Part shown: in pieces, positions 35,401-43,757 of the stretch
Layout of the letters: each line of letters starts with the position of its first letter
How positions within the stretch are numbered: the stretch's first letter is position 1
NCBI RefSeq assembly: GCF_008367235.1
Contig: NZ_VTZS01000004.1
Location: 186,001-250,000, forward strand
Reading direction: 5' to 3'
DNA: 64,000 nucleotides
DNA from: Pareuzebyella sediminis
GTDB taxonomy: Bacteria > Bacteroidota > Bacteroidia > Flavobacteriales > Flavobacteriaceae
Notes under the pieces: model-generated
Seen by the model: only the letters and a program-made list of their open reading frames with translations
Told to the model about the DNA's origin: nothing
Database searches by the model: none
Program-made: the position numbers and the translations under genes

Positions 35401-38400
35401 ATGATTGATTTTGATATAATAGAAAATCTAGGCTTGGATAAAGCCGTGTCTGTTACTTCGAAATCTAATCAAATTTCTGAAAGTCAATCAGTTGTTATAA
35501 ATCAAGTAAAAGACTTTGGTATTGATGAAATTTATTTCAGTACCGATGAAAACCACAATAGTTATCCTGCGGTTTTTTTAAAAAAAGTTGAAAAGTTTGA
35601 CGACAGAGCTCTTCATCAAGTTGCAAAGACCCAAAAGAAAATCTGGAACTTCAAGAAAGTAATTTTTCTATACGTTTATTCAGAAACTGAAATTCGTATT
35701 TACAATTGTGCTGAAAAACCTCTTATTATTAAAAACGACGATTTTGATTATAAGAAGGAACTCAAAACACTCGAAATAGAGTCTTACAAGTTCAAGGACA
35801 ACAAAAAGTTAAGGCAGCTTCAAAACCTTTTTTCTTCAATTGCTATTGATACAGGTATCATTTGGACATTTGAAGAAGCCTATGAGATAAGAAAAAAGAT
35901 AAGTCTTCAGCGTAGGGTAGATAAATATCTTGTACAGAGCCTTACTTACACTGCAAAACAGCTTCAACAAGAAGGATTGGAGATTAATCTTATCCATAAA
36001 ATAATAATGCGTTCTCTATTTCTACTTTACTTGGAGGATAGAGGCGCAACCGATGAGAAATTTTATTCGGATATAAAAAAAGGAGCAAAATCCTATTTTG
36101 ATATTCTGGACGACGCTGATAAAACATATTCCCTTTTTAAAAAATTAGAAGAATATTTTAATGGCAATGTTTTCACTGTAGATAATAACGAATCAATCTC
36201 TGGAGAACATCTTAAGATTATCCGAAAGTGCTTTATAAACGGTAACGACAATTCTTTACAACAGAATCTTTTCGAAGATTTACGACTTTTTGATTTCAGC
36301 ATTATTCAAATAGAATTGCTGAGTGAAATCTATGAAAATTTCCTTGCAGAAATTAATCCTGCCCTAAAACAAGATACAGGAACTTTTTACACACCACCTT
36401 CTTTAGTTGAGCTTATTCTAAACGAGAAATTACCAATATCTAGGTCAGAGAAAGAATATGATGTTAAGATATTAGACCCCACCTGTGGTTCCGGGATATT
36501 CTTGGTGGAAAGTTTCAAACGCTTGGTAAAACGACACGAAAACGCCAACGGAAATAAACTTACGGACTTCAATGAATTGAAGAAGCTGTTGACGGATAAT
36601 ATTTTTGGTATAGAAATCCACCCTCAATCCATCAAGGTTGCAGCATTTAGTCTCTATCTTGCTCTTGTAGATAATCTAAACCCTAAAACCATATGGCAAA
36701 ATAAGGACTATCGCTTACCTTATCTAATCAATGACCCATCAGACGATACTTTAGTCGAACAAGGCAACAACTTGTTTAGGACAGATACAATAGAAGAAAA
36801 TCCTGAAGTAGAAAAAATTAATTTTGATTTAGTAGTAGGGAATCCACCATTTGGTACTAAAAACTTATCTAAATCTATTCGAGATTATAGCGATAAATAT
36901 GGTTTTGCTAAAGAAATGGTTCTACCATTTTTACACAAGGCTACGAGCTTCTCAGCAAACGGAGAGATTGCTCTGATTTTCAACACCAAAATACTTACCA
37001 ATACCAAAATAACATATCAAAATTTTAGAAGGTGGCTTTTTAATGATTGTTACGTTGAAAAGATATATAACTTTTCAATTTTAAGAAACGCCCCTAAAGA
37101 CTTTGGAGGTCAATTGTTTGGTTCAGCAACTGGTCCTATTAGTATTGTTTTTTATAGACTGAATCCGCCTAAGAATAAATCTAATATTATCCTTTACTAT
37201 GCACCCAAGACTTTTATTAAATCTAATGTAATTGAAGGGGTAAGTATCGATAGCTCAGATTTAAAGTTTTTACCACGGGAAGAATGTCAAAAGCAAGACA
37301 CCAAAATATGGAAAGTTGCAATGTGGGGTGGATTGTCTGACTTTAGACTGATAGAAAAATTGAATTCCAAAAAACATCAAACAATTGAGGAATTTAATCA
37401 AGTTCACAATATTGAATCTGGTGTGGGTTTTCAACTTCTTACCCAAAAAAAGGATGAACCTAAATATTCTGACACTTTATCAGAGTTACCTTATTTAGAT
37501 GCCAGTTCTATAGAGAGATTTTATACACAAAGTTCACGCTTGAGGAATATAAAAGATTCTGTCAAAACACCTAAATCAAAATCTTTTTATAAAACCTTCT
37601 ACAAGGTAGATGAAATAGATGATATTGAAAGTTTCTCTCACTTCAGACGTCTTGGTGATATTCAAGCATTTTTGAATACGCATATTGTTGTCAAAAAAGG
37701 ATTGGAGAAAAATAATGTTTGCTCGTCACTAATTGACGTTAAATGCTCTTTTAGAGACGGTGTATATGGTTTTTATTCCAGTAGCAATGATAGTTCTATT
37801 CTCAAAGTTCTAAACTCATATTTTAATTCCAAGCTTAGTAGTTATTTCTTGTTTATGACCATTTCTTCTTATGGGATAGAAAGGGAGCAGATTATGAAGA
37901 ATGAATACCTTTCAATACCTATAAATCTTGAGAAAACAGAGGTTTCGCAAATTCTAGATTTATCCGAAGAGTTTATTGAGGAAATTAAAGGTTTAGACTT
38001 TTGGAATATTGAAGAAGAACGAAATCAGTTAATATCTTCTTTTAGTGAAAAAGTAGAGGGAATTATTAATAAAAGTTTTGACCTGAACAATGACGAAATA
38101 AACCTTATAAACGATGCCATAGATTACAGCTTAGATTTATTTCATTCAAAAACTAAATCAAAAGCCCTTAGCCCTGTTAGTAATGTATCAGAGTATTCGG
38201 AGAAAGTTATTGGAAGATTAAATCAATTCCTAAATGGCCAAAACTTATATGCAAATGCAACACTTTTTGACATTAGTAACTTTTCACCTTTATTGTTAAT
38301 TAAAATTTCTTTCGAGGAGCATAGCACAGGAGTGTCAAAATCTCAAGAGAGTGTGACACAAGAGCTTCAAAAACTGGATAAACATTTGTGGGCTAAACAA

Positions 38401-38550
38401 AGTACAAATATCTATTTCAGAAAAAAATTAAACTACAAGACTGGTAACGAGATTTTTATTGTTCGTCCCAATCAGAAAAGGTTTTGGACACAATCAATGG
38501 CGATTGAAGATGCTTCGGAACTTATTCTGGAAATCCTTAATGAAGTATAG
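35401..38550 (+). CDS. Eco57I-type DNA adenine methyltransferase (Type II restriction-modification)
   Basis: 1049 residues. Methyltransferase motif I is LDPTCGSGIFLVESF (~358-372) and motif IV is VVGNPPFG (~478-485, NPPF for N6-adenine). The N-terminal ~300 residues are helical with a preceding beta domain (IDEIYFSTDENHNSYPAVFLKKV). The C-terminal ~450 residues are probably target recognition (QLLTQKKDEPKYS..., YGIEREQIMKNEYLSIPI). The layout fits Type IIG/Eco57I-like enzymes. A possible separate nuclease gene follows 3 bases downstream, so restriction may be split. Lower G+C than the flanking ICE genes suggests separate acquisition. Confidence 0.85.
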   Translation: MIDFDIIENLGLDKAVSVTSKSNQISESQSVVINQVKDFGIDEIYFSTDENHNSYPAVFLKKVEKFDDRALHQVAKTQKKIWNFKKVIFLYVYSETEIRIYNCAEKPLIIKNDDFDYKKELKTLEIESYKFKDNKKLRQLQNLFSSIAIDTGIIWTFEEAYEIRKKISLQRRVDKYLVQSLTYTAKQLQQEGLEINLIHKIIMRSLFLLYLEDRGATDEKFYSDIKKGAKSYFDILDDADKTYSLFKKLEEYFNGNVFTVDNNESISGEHLKIIRKCFINGNDNSLQQNLFEDLRLFDFSIIQIELLSEIYENFLAEINPALKQDTGTFYTPPSLVELILNEKLPISRSEKEYDVKILDPTCGSGIFLVESFKRLVKRHENANGNKLTDFNELKKLLTDNIFGIEIHPQSIKVAAFSLYLALVDNLNPKTIWQNKDYRLPYLINDPSDDTLVEQGNNLFRTDTIEENPEVEKINFDLVVGNPPFGTKNLSKSIRDYSDKYGFAKEMVLPFLHKATSFSANGEIALIFNTKILTNTKITYQNFRRWLFNDCYVEKIYNFSILRNAPKDFGGQLFGSATGPISIVFYRLNPPKNKSNIILYYAPKTFIKSNVIEGVSIDSSDLKFLPREECQKQDTKIWKVAMWGGLSDFRLIEKLNSKKHQTIEEFNQVHNIESGVGFQLLTQKKDEPKYSDTLSELPYLDASSIERFYTQSSRLRNIKDSVKTPKSKSFYKTFYKVDEIDDIESFSHFRRLGDIQAFLNTHIVVKKGLEKNNVCSSLIDVKCSFRDGVYGFYSSSNDSSILKVLNSYFNSKLSSYFLFMTISSYGIEREQIMKNEYLSIPINLEKTEVSQILDLSEEFIEEIKGLDFWNIEEERNQLISSFSEKVEGIINKSFDLNNDEINLINDAIDYSLDLFHSKTKSKALSPVSNVSEYSEKVIGRLNQFLNGQNLYANATLFDISNFSPLLLIKISFEEHSTGVSKSQESVTQELQKLDKHLWAKQSTNIYFRKKLNYKTGNEIFIVRPNQKRFWTQSMAIEDASELILEILNEV

Positions 38551-38553
38551 TAA

Positions 38554-39174
38554 ATGGGATTAAACAAAGTAATAGTTGCCAGCTTCAAAAGAGGCTTTGA
38601 AGAAAAATGCTATCAGCTGATAACGGAATCCTATGTTTCTGCTATGGAAACCAAAGTCATTAAATTGGACTGGGATGAAAATGACATTACTTCTGAGCTA
38701 CACGGACACATCAAGGAAAATCCATTAAGGTTAAAGTGGAATATCATCACTAATGTGGAACAACATTTACCCCAAAAAGATGTAGAGAAAGAGAAAGGTT
38801 TTGCTGCCAAATTACCTCGAATAGACCTAAGATTGGCAACCATAAATTCGTCTTTAGAGTATGAGTATCATATGGAAGCCAAAAACCTTAAAGAAAATGA
38901 CTCTGCTTTAAAGCGACGTTATATTGATACCGGTATAAATAATTTTATATCTGGAAAGTATGAGAACGGGTGCCTGCTTGGATATAACCTTGAAGGTCTG
39001 TTACAAAGTACAGTTTCTGGAATAAATAAGCTACTCACGAAAGATGAAAGAGAGCCTGAATGTTTAGAACAGAAGCGGCACCACTTACATAGCGAATATT
39101 ACGAATCTGAGCATCCAAATGACTATATCATTAAACATTTTATGTTCGATTTTGCTTCTCTAAATAGTGCTTGA
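38554..39174 (+). CDS. Putative restriction endonuclease subunit (PD-(D/E)xK-like)
   Basis: 206 residues, no named family that I recognise. The central region LPRIDLRL...LEYEYHMEAKNL gives Asp91, Glu108 and Lys110, the D-(x)n-ExK layout of PD-(D/E)xK nucleases. A C-terminal segment (IINFISGKYENGCLLGYNLEG-like) fits a helical/beta cap. Its position, three bases after the methyltransferase stop, supports a restriction role. The nuclease assignment is inferred from motif and context. Confidence 0.6.
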   Translation: MGLNKVIVASFKRGFEEKCYQLITESYVSAMETKVIKLDWDENDITSELHGHIKENPLRLKWNIITNVEQHLPQKDVEKEKGFAAKLPRIDLRLATINSSLEYEYHMEAKNLKENDSALKRRYIDTGINNFISGKYENGCLLGYNLEGLLQSTVSGINKLLTKDEREPECLEQKRHHLHSEYYESEHPNDYIIKHFMFDFASLNSA

Positions 39175-39557
39175 TTGATTCTAAACCCTCTTGCATTTTA
39201 GGGTATTATGGTAAAGAGAGTTTTAGCTTTTCTGATAACTTTCTTAGAATGACGTTTGTAGCTATAGAAACTACTGTTGAAGATGGTGGTGCAAAAGGTG
39301 GTCAAACAGGTGGTGTAACAGGTGGTGTAACAGATGCTGCAATTGATGCCACAACTACACTTACTAAAAGACAAAAAGAAGTGGTTAAACTTATAGCTGC
39401 TAATTCTTCTATAACTTACAATGAAATAGCAGACGCTTTAGGTATCAATGAATCTGCTGTTGGTAAACATATAACAGCTATTAAGAACAAAGGTGTTTTG
39501 GTACGTCAAGATGGTACACAGGGCTATTGGGAAATCAATCTCGATAAAAACAAATAA
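39171..39557 (+). pseudogene. C-terminal winged-helix fragment of an AlbA_2/RecG-like ATP-binding protein
   Basis: The reading begins at a TTG inside the preceding stop and has no good start. FSFSDNFLRMTFVAIET, then a Gly/Val/Thr repeat (GGQTGGVTGGVTDAA) and a winged helix (TLTKRQKEVVKLIAANSSITYNEIADALGINESAVGKHITAIKNKG), is how the tails of DNA-binding AlbA_2-type proteins look. The ~350 residues expected before it are missing. It may be a leftover of recombination or, if translated from ATG 39249, a small HTH protein. Confidence 0.55.
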
Positions 39558-39566
39558 ATACGCTTT

Positions 39567-39938
39567 TCAAAAAGGCGACTTATCCTTAGAGCCTCTCGCA
39601 TCCGCCAACCACTTACCGTTTTGCTTAACCAGTTTAAAAATACCAGGTGTTTTATCGTAAGCTGTGGTATATTTTACCCAAGCCACGTCGCCCATAATCG
39701 TGTCCTGCAAAACAGTAAAATTGGAATCATCTTTTGGCGTAGTGTTGAACATATTTATGGTATTCATATAGTTTGAATACGCCTGTGGTGTGGAGTTGGC
39801 CTTTAAGGTTTCTTCATCCTTTTCATAAAAGCTTTCGATAACAACTTGGGCTGTGGCACTTGGTCCTGAAACTTTAGTTTTAGAATCAGCACAAGAGAGG
39901 AACAGCACTACGAGTAAGAAAACAACAATATTTTTCAT
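39567..39938 (-). CDS. Small lipoprotein (DUF4878-like) at the end of the tra operon
   Basis: 123 residues with a lipoprotein signal (VVFLLVVLFLSC, Cys ~16). A short NTF2-like domain follows (ATAQVVIESFYEKDEETLKAN..., AWVKYTTAYDKTPGIFKLVKQNGKWLAD), as in DUF4878. Seven bases after the traN gene. Likely cell-surface or periplasmic; its role in conjugation or exclusion is unknown. Confidence 0.7.
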   Translation of the reverse strand: MKNIVVFLLVVLFLSCADSKTKVSGPSATAQVVIESFYEKDEETLKANSTPQAYSNYMNTINMFNTTPKDDSNFTVLQDTIMGDVAWVKYTTAYDKTPGIFKLVKQNGKWLADARGSKDKSPF

Positions 39939-39945
39939 AATGACT

Positions 39946-40785
39946 TTAATTTGGGTTATTGATATATCTGTGCGATAGTTTCATTTCAATATTTCGTTCA
40001 CCATCCTTTTCATTCAGTTCTAAAATTGCCCTACGGTCATTGGATAATGAAAATTTTGGCAACACATAAACGAACCGTACCGTTTGGCCTTCTACAATTT
40101 TTGACGGCAACTTATGTTTGTAAATCGGCTCTTGATACAAACGTTGTAACGATTTCCTTTTTCCTTTTTGTCGTGTTTCAATCGAAAGGTTCAAGAAATT
40201 CAAATCGTAATCCAATGTGGAATTGTTCTCAATCTGGATGACGAAGTACAGTTCTTCTTTATCAAAAACGATATTCTCAACACGTAAAACAATACCTTCA
40301 TTTCGCTTTTTAATTCGACCAATGCGCTGTTTCGTATTGAGAAGATACGAGCAGAATTTTTGGTAATGGTACGTCCTGTTATCTACACCCTCTTCAGAAG
40401 ATTCAGCAAGAATTGAATCAGTTACAATCGGTTTTTCATTCCCGATACTACTTGATATCGGAATAAAATAATTGAGCTTAGAAAGCTGTTTTTTATACCT
40501 TACAATATACGAAAAAATCGAGCCATTTCGATTGACTACCAGCAAATTACTTTCCTTTCCAGGCTTGGCTTGCAACAGGCCAAAATATTGTTCTTTTTCA
40601 CGATTGTAGGTAAAGACAAAATTATCTGAACCAGTTATACCTTGCCGAATAGGTTCTGGGAAAAATAGTGCAACATTTTTAGTGTCGTTTGCATAAATGG
40701 TATCAAGTAAGTGGGTGGTTTGTGCGTTCGCTTTCGCGATAGCGAAAACAAATACCATTATGAATATATAGTTATATCGTCTCAT
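39946..40785 (-). CDS. traN: Conjugative transposon protein TraN (DUF4138)
   Basis: 279 residues with a signal peptide (IFIMVFVFAIAKANAQ) and the DUF4138 core (HLLDTIYANDTKNVALFFPEPIRQGITGSDNFVF..., YFGLLQAKPGKESNLLVVNRNGSIFSYIVRY). It is the VirB9-like component of Bacteroidetes mating channels. Its start overlaps the traM stop by 4 bases. The signal-peptide end is encoded by a variant of the GCTTTCGCGAAAGC palindrome (40730-40743). Confidence 0.88.
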   Translation of the reverse strand: MRRYNYIFIMVFVFAIAKANAQTTHLLDTIYANDTKNVALFFPEPIRQGITGSDNFVFTYNREKEQYFGLLQAKPGKESNLLVVNRNGSIFSYIVRYKKQLSKLNYFIPISSSIGNEKPIVTDSILAESSEEGVDNRTYHYQKFCSYLLNTKQRIGRIKKRNEGIVLRVENIVFDKEELYFVIQIENNSTLDYDLNFLNLSIETRQKGKRKSLQRLYQEPIYKHKLPSKIVEGQTVRFVYVLPKFSLSNDRRAILELNEKDGERNIEMKLSHRYINNPN

Positions 40786-41711
40786 AGTTTTGGTTTTAGA
40801 ATTAATATGTAATTGTTCAGGACGGTTACTTTTACCCTGCGGTTAGAACGCCTAAATACTTGTGTAAGTCCGCCAACTTGCGGTACGCTGGGAATATTAA
40901 TATCACCAATAACATCATCAAATACCTCTCTGGTTACCTCTTCCCTAAAGTTGTTTTCGACGTAGATACCCTCGCTACCATCTTGTAAATCGAAGGCTTT
41001 TAGTTTGGTAGGATGGTGTTTAATATTCTCAATTTCAATTAAAGCACGATTTGGCTGAAAACTGATAAAGCCAAAAACAGTTGTATTCTTCGGCATCAGT
41101 TTACCATTGATAGTAGCCGATTTGGTTAGGCGCATCCGTAATCGGGTATTCGCTTGAACAATTTGGTCACCATCTACGACTACGTAAATCGTTTCATCAG
41201 TATTGCCAATAATTGAAACTTCATTGGGCTTGGGCGAAGCTGCAAAGAACAGTTGATGTTCCAGGCCCAATTCTTTGGCTTCAATTTTTTGTTCCCTTTT
41301 AACTTCAGCAGAATCCACCTTTGGTACCGTTTGCTGAACAACTCGTTTATGTCCCAAATGTTGGTAGCGTTTTTCGGAATACTTTATCTTACCAGCATTG
41401 TAAATGCTGTCCACAATACGTTCTTTTTCAAGTTCCGGTAAATCTGGGTCGTAAAAGCCCAGGGAATCAATCAGCTTTTCATCATAGATGCTCGGTGCGG
41501 TGCTTTCACGCACTTCCTTGAGGTCGTTTATGGCATCGAGTTTGGAATCGTATTCCTTTTGGTCATCTTCCAGTTCAGGTACAAGCGTCTGTTGCAAGGT
41601 GTCTTCATCATTGTCCTCATCTTCCATAAGCATCACTGAATATGAGATAAGGAAGAGGAAAATGATGGCGAGGACACCAGCGAAAATGATTTTATTCTTT
41701 TCTACTTTCAT
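40782..41711 (-). CDS. traM: Conjugative transposon protein TraM
   Basis: 309 residues: one N-terminal membrane helix (~8-28), a charged coiled-coil region, and a C-terminal ~150-residue domain (ETIYVVVDGDQIVQANTRLRMRLTKSATINGKLMPKNTTVFGFISFQPNRALIEIENI) matching the TraM/VirB10-like family. It spans the periplasm in the channel. Starts 20 bases inside the end of traK and overlaps traN by 4. Confidence 0.88.
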   Translation of the reverse strand: MKVEKNKIIFAGVLAIIFLFLISYSVMLMEDEDNDEDTLQQTLVPELEDDQKEYDSKLDAINDLKEVRESTAPSIYDEKLIDSLGFYDPDLPELEKERIVDSIYNAGKIKYSEKRYQHLGHKRVVQQTVPKVDSAEVKREQKIEAKELGLEHQLFFAASPKPNEVSIIGNTDETIYVVVDGDQIVQANTRLRMRLTKSATINGKLMPKNTTVFGFISFQPNRALIEIENIKHHPTKLKAFDLQDGSEGIYVENNFREEVTREVFDDVIGDINIPSVPQVGGLTQVFRRSNRRVKVTVLNNYILILKPKL

Positions 41712-42315
41712 AATCTATTTTTCTTAAAGTGTTTTCGAAATAATTGGTAATCAACAATCCGTGTGGATTGTTGGGAAAGTTTCGGTCTACCATAATCAAG
41801 TTTCCTGTAGATACCAATTCGTAAGTGTCAATGACGGGTCCACGGTTAATTTCAAAAATGGTAACGGTTCGGAAGACGTGGCTTCCGTTTTGTTGCTCAA
41901 CTTGGGAATCGATACTTAGCACCTTTTGCACTAAGGAATACTGCAACAATCGGTTATAAACACCATCAGCCTTTTTCTGACGGTACAGATTGTCCACAGA
42001 GCTGTTACCCAGCCAAAGTGCTTTTTTGAGATTGCGTTCATAATTGCTGGCATCGATGTTATAGAAATAGTTGTGGAACAGTTCTAAGTGAGCCAGGGCT
42101 TCGACCCTGAAATTCTCTTTTTGGGTGACGAGTTTGAGCGGGATGATAGTGCCATCAGTATTGATTGCAAAAGCGCTGTTGAGCGCCTTCTGATTGGTGT
42201 TGAATACCATCCAAACTGAAAAAGTACTGGATAGCAGTGCACAAATGACGACCGCCAAAACAATAAACCGATTTAGCTTTAGGACGTTGTATATATTTTT
42301 AAAGGGTGTTTTCAT
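41692..42315 (-). CDS. traK: Conjugative transposon protein TraK
   Basis: 207 residues with one N-terminal membrane helix (FIVLAVVICALLSSTFSVWMVF, ~17-38) and a VirB8-like periplasmic domain (NFRVEALAHLELFHNYFYNIDASNYERNLKKALWLGNSSVDNLY..., VLSIDSQVEQQNGSHVFRTVTIFEINRG). It is a scaffold of the mating channel. Confidence 0.88.
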   Translation of the reverse strand: MKTPFKNIYNVLKLNRFIVLAVVICALLSSTFSVWMVFNTNQKALNSAFAINTDGTIIPLKLVTQKENFRVEALAHLELFHNYFYNIDASNYERNLKKALWLGNSSVDNLYRQKKADGVYNRLLQYSLVQKVLSIDSQVEQQNGSHVFRTVTIFEINRGPVIDTYELVSTGNLIMVDRNFPNNPHGLLITNYFENTLRKIDYESRKE

Positions 42316-42326
42316 TCTGAATGGAA

Positions 42327-43169
42327 TTAGTTGGTAAACAATCTGAGGGTAAACGAGGTGGCACGCCGATATAGTTTGAATTTCAGGAACACGATAAACC
42401 CTACTGAGCCCAATTGTACGACAGGTGCAAAGAAGCCCTGGCCCGTATCGGTTCCAAACAGGTTTACCCAGAAATTGGTGTTGATTTCGGTATAAATGGC
42501 ATTGACAAATACATTGACCAGAAAAAATGCTGGCACAAGCATATAAACGGCAGCGTACAATTTAAAGAAGGTATATGCGAGCGAGCGAAACTTTTCAAAT
42601 ACGGCAAGGCTTATGACCAAAGGGAAAAAGGCTTGCATTATTCCCAACAGGAAAAAACGCTCTGCCAAGAATAGCGGATAGATGAACAAATCCAATATCC
42701 AGAGTATGGTACTTAATATAAAGGCCAAAATTTTGAATCCAAACAATGGTGTCACTAACGCCTCATACAAAAGTGTCATTGCCGAACTTGCCGCATCAAA
42801 AAGACTTACATCTTCCTCTAATGGTATATCCTGCATCTGTAACGGTAGTAATGCAGGTGCAGTTCCTCGATACTGTCCTTCGATGGCCACTAAAATCCCA
42901 TCAAAAAACCCTAATACCTGCGTTGAGAATATGACCAAAACCACAATGGCAAAATTTTTTGCCAATTCGCCCGGACTTAACCCCCAAGTGTAACCGTCCT
43001 TGTCTGCAATACCTTCGTTGTATTTTTTAAGGATGTTGACCAAGAAAAATAGGACAGCAAGCGTTTTCATTCCGGCAATGGTATATTGCGAAAAGTCGCT
43101 GGCCTGTATGGTCTGGAACACCGTATCGATGTATTCCAGCCCAATTCCTAAAATGATGGTCGCAGTCAT
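42327..43169 (-). CDS. traJ: Conjugative transposon protein TraJ
   Basis: 280 residues with about six membrane segments (for example KTLAVLFFLVNILKKY, FAIVVLVIFSTQVLGFFDGI, LAFILSTILWILDLFIYPLF, YAAVYMLVPAFFLVNVFVNA). This corresponds to the polytopic VirB6-like protein in Bacteroidetes Tra systems. Between traI and traK with spacing of 2 and 11 bases. Confidence 0.85.
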   Translation of the reverse strand: MTATIILGIGLEYIDTVFQTIQASDFSQYTIAGMKTLAVLFFLVNILKKYNEGIADKDGYTWGLSPGELAKNFAIVVLVIFSTQVLGFFDGILVAIEGQYRGTAPALLPLQMQDIPLEEDVSLFDAASSAMTLLYEALVTPLFGFKILAFILSTILWILDLFIYPLFLAERFFLLGIMQAFFPLVISLAVFEKFRSLAYTFFKLYAAVYMLVPAFFLVNVFVNAIYTEINTNFWVNLFGTDTGQGFFAPVVQLGSVGFIVFLKFKLYRRATSFTLRLFTN

Positions 43170-43171
43170 TG

Positions 43172-43753
43172 TTAGTATTCGGTTTCTCGATTATTGACTT
43201 TATCTTGCATCTTTCTGAATGAAATAATATCACGATAACGTTTTGTTTTCATAGTGATGTTGGAAACCATTTGCTTTGATTCCAGTTCTTTTGCTTTCAG
43301 TATTTCGGCGCGTTCGGCATCACTCATTTTGAGATAATCGCTGGAGAGAACTTCGTCTATGAAATCAACCGTGTCAAGGGAATTTTGTACAATGGTTTCA
43401 AAAGAGCCCATAACCTTGTCTATTTCCTCGGGTTTGATGTAGGGGGAATTTAGAATATCCTGAAGGTCATTTTGCATTACATTGATAAGGCGCTGATTGT
43501 TCTGTGCGATTTCCTCAACTGCCCTAAGCTGTTGGACAACGCTTGAAACTTTTTCAATAGCTTCTTTGGCATCCTTCAAGAATTTTACGGACTTAATCAT
43601 TTCTGCCGTCTGTTTACCCGATTCCAAGAGCTGTTTAACCAAACTGATGAAGTTGGTATTGTCATAAACTGGCATTCCCTGAGCAGTAGCACGACTTGAC
43701 ATTAACAACATTAAGGCTACAGTCATTATTAAAATTCTAATTTTTGTTTTCAT
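43172..43753 (-). CDS. traI: Conjugal transfer protein TraI (DUF4141/VirB5-like)
   Basis: 193 residues with a signal peptide (ILIMTVALMLLMSSRATAQG), then a long helical region (NFISLVKQLLESGKQTAEMIKSVKFLKDAKEAIEKVSSVVQQL...). Position and shape match TraI of CTnDOT-like operons (not the F-plasmid relaxase of the same name). Probably a periplasmic, pilus-associated component. Two bases separate it from traJ. Confidence 0.8.
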   Translation of the reverse strand: MKTKIRILIMTVALMLLMSSRATAQGMPVYDNTNFISLVKQLLESGKQTAEMIKSVKFLKDAKEAIEKVSSVVQQLRAVEEIAQNNQRLINVMQNDLQDILNSPYIKPEEIDKVMGSFETIVQNSLDTVDFIDEVLSSDYLKMSDAERAEILKAKELESKQMVSNITMKTKRYRDIISFRKMQDKVNNRETEY

Positions 43754-43757
43754 AATA

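Noticed and set aside
39290-39340. Short tandem repeats (GGTGGTGTAACAG) as a CRISPR array
   Set aside because: Repeats are a few codons long, lie within a reading frame and encode GGVTGGVT; no spacers.
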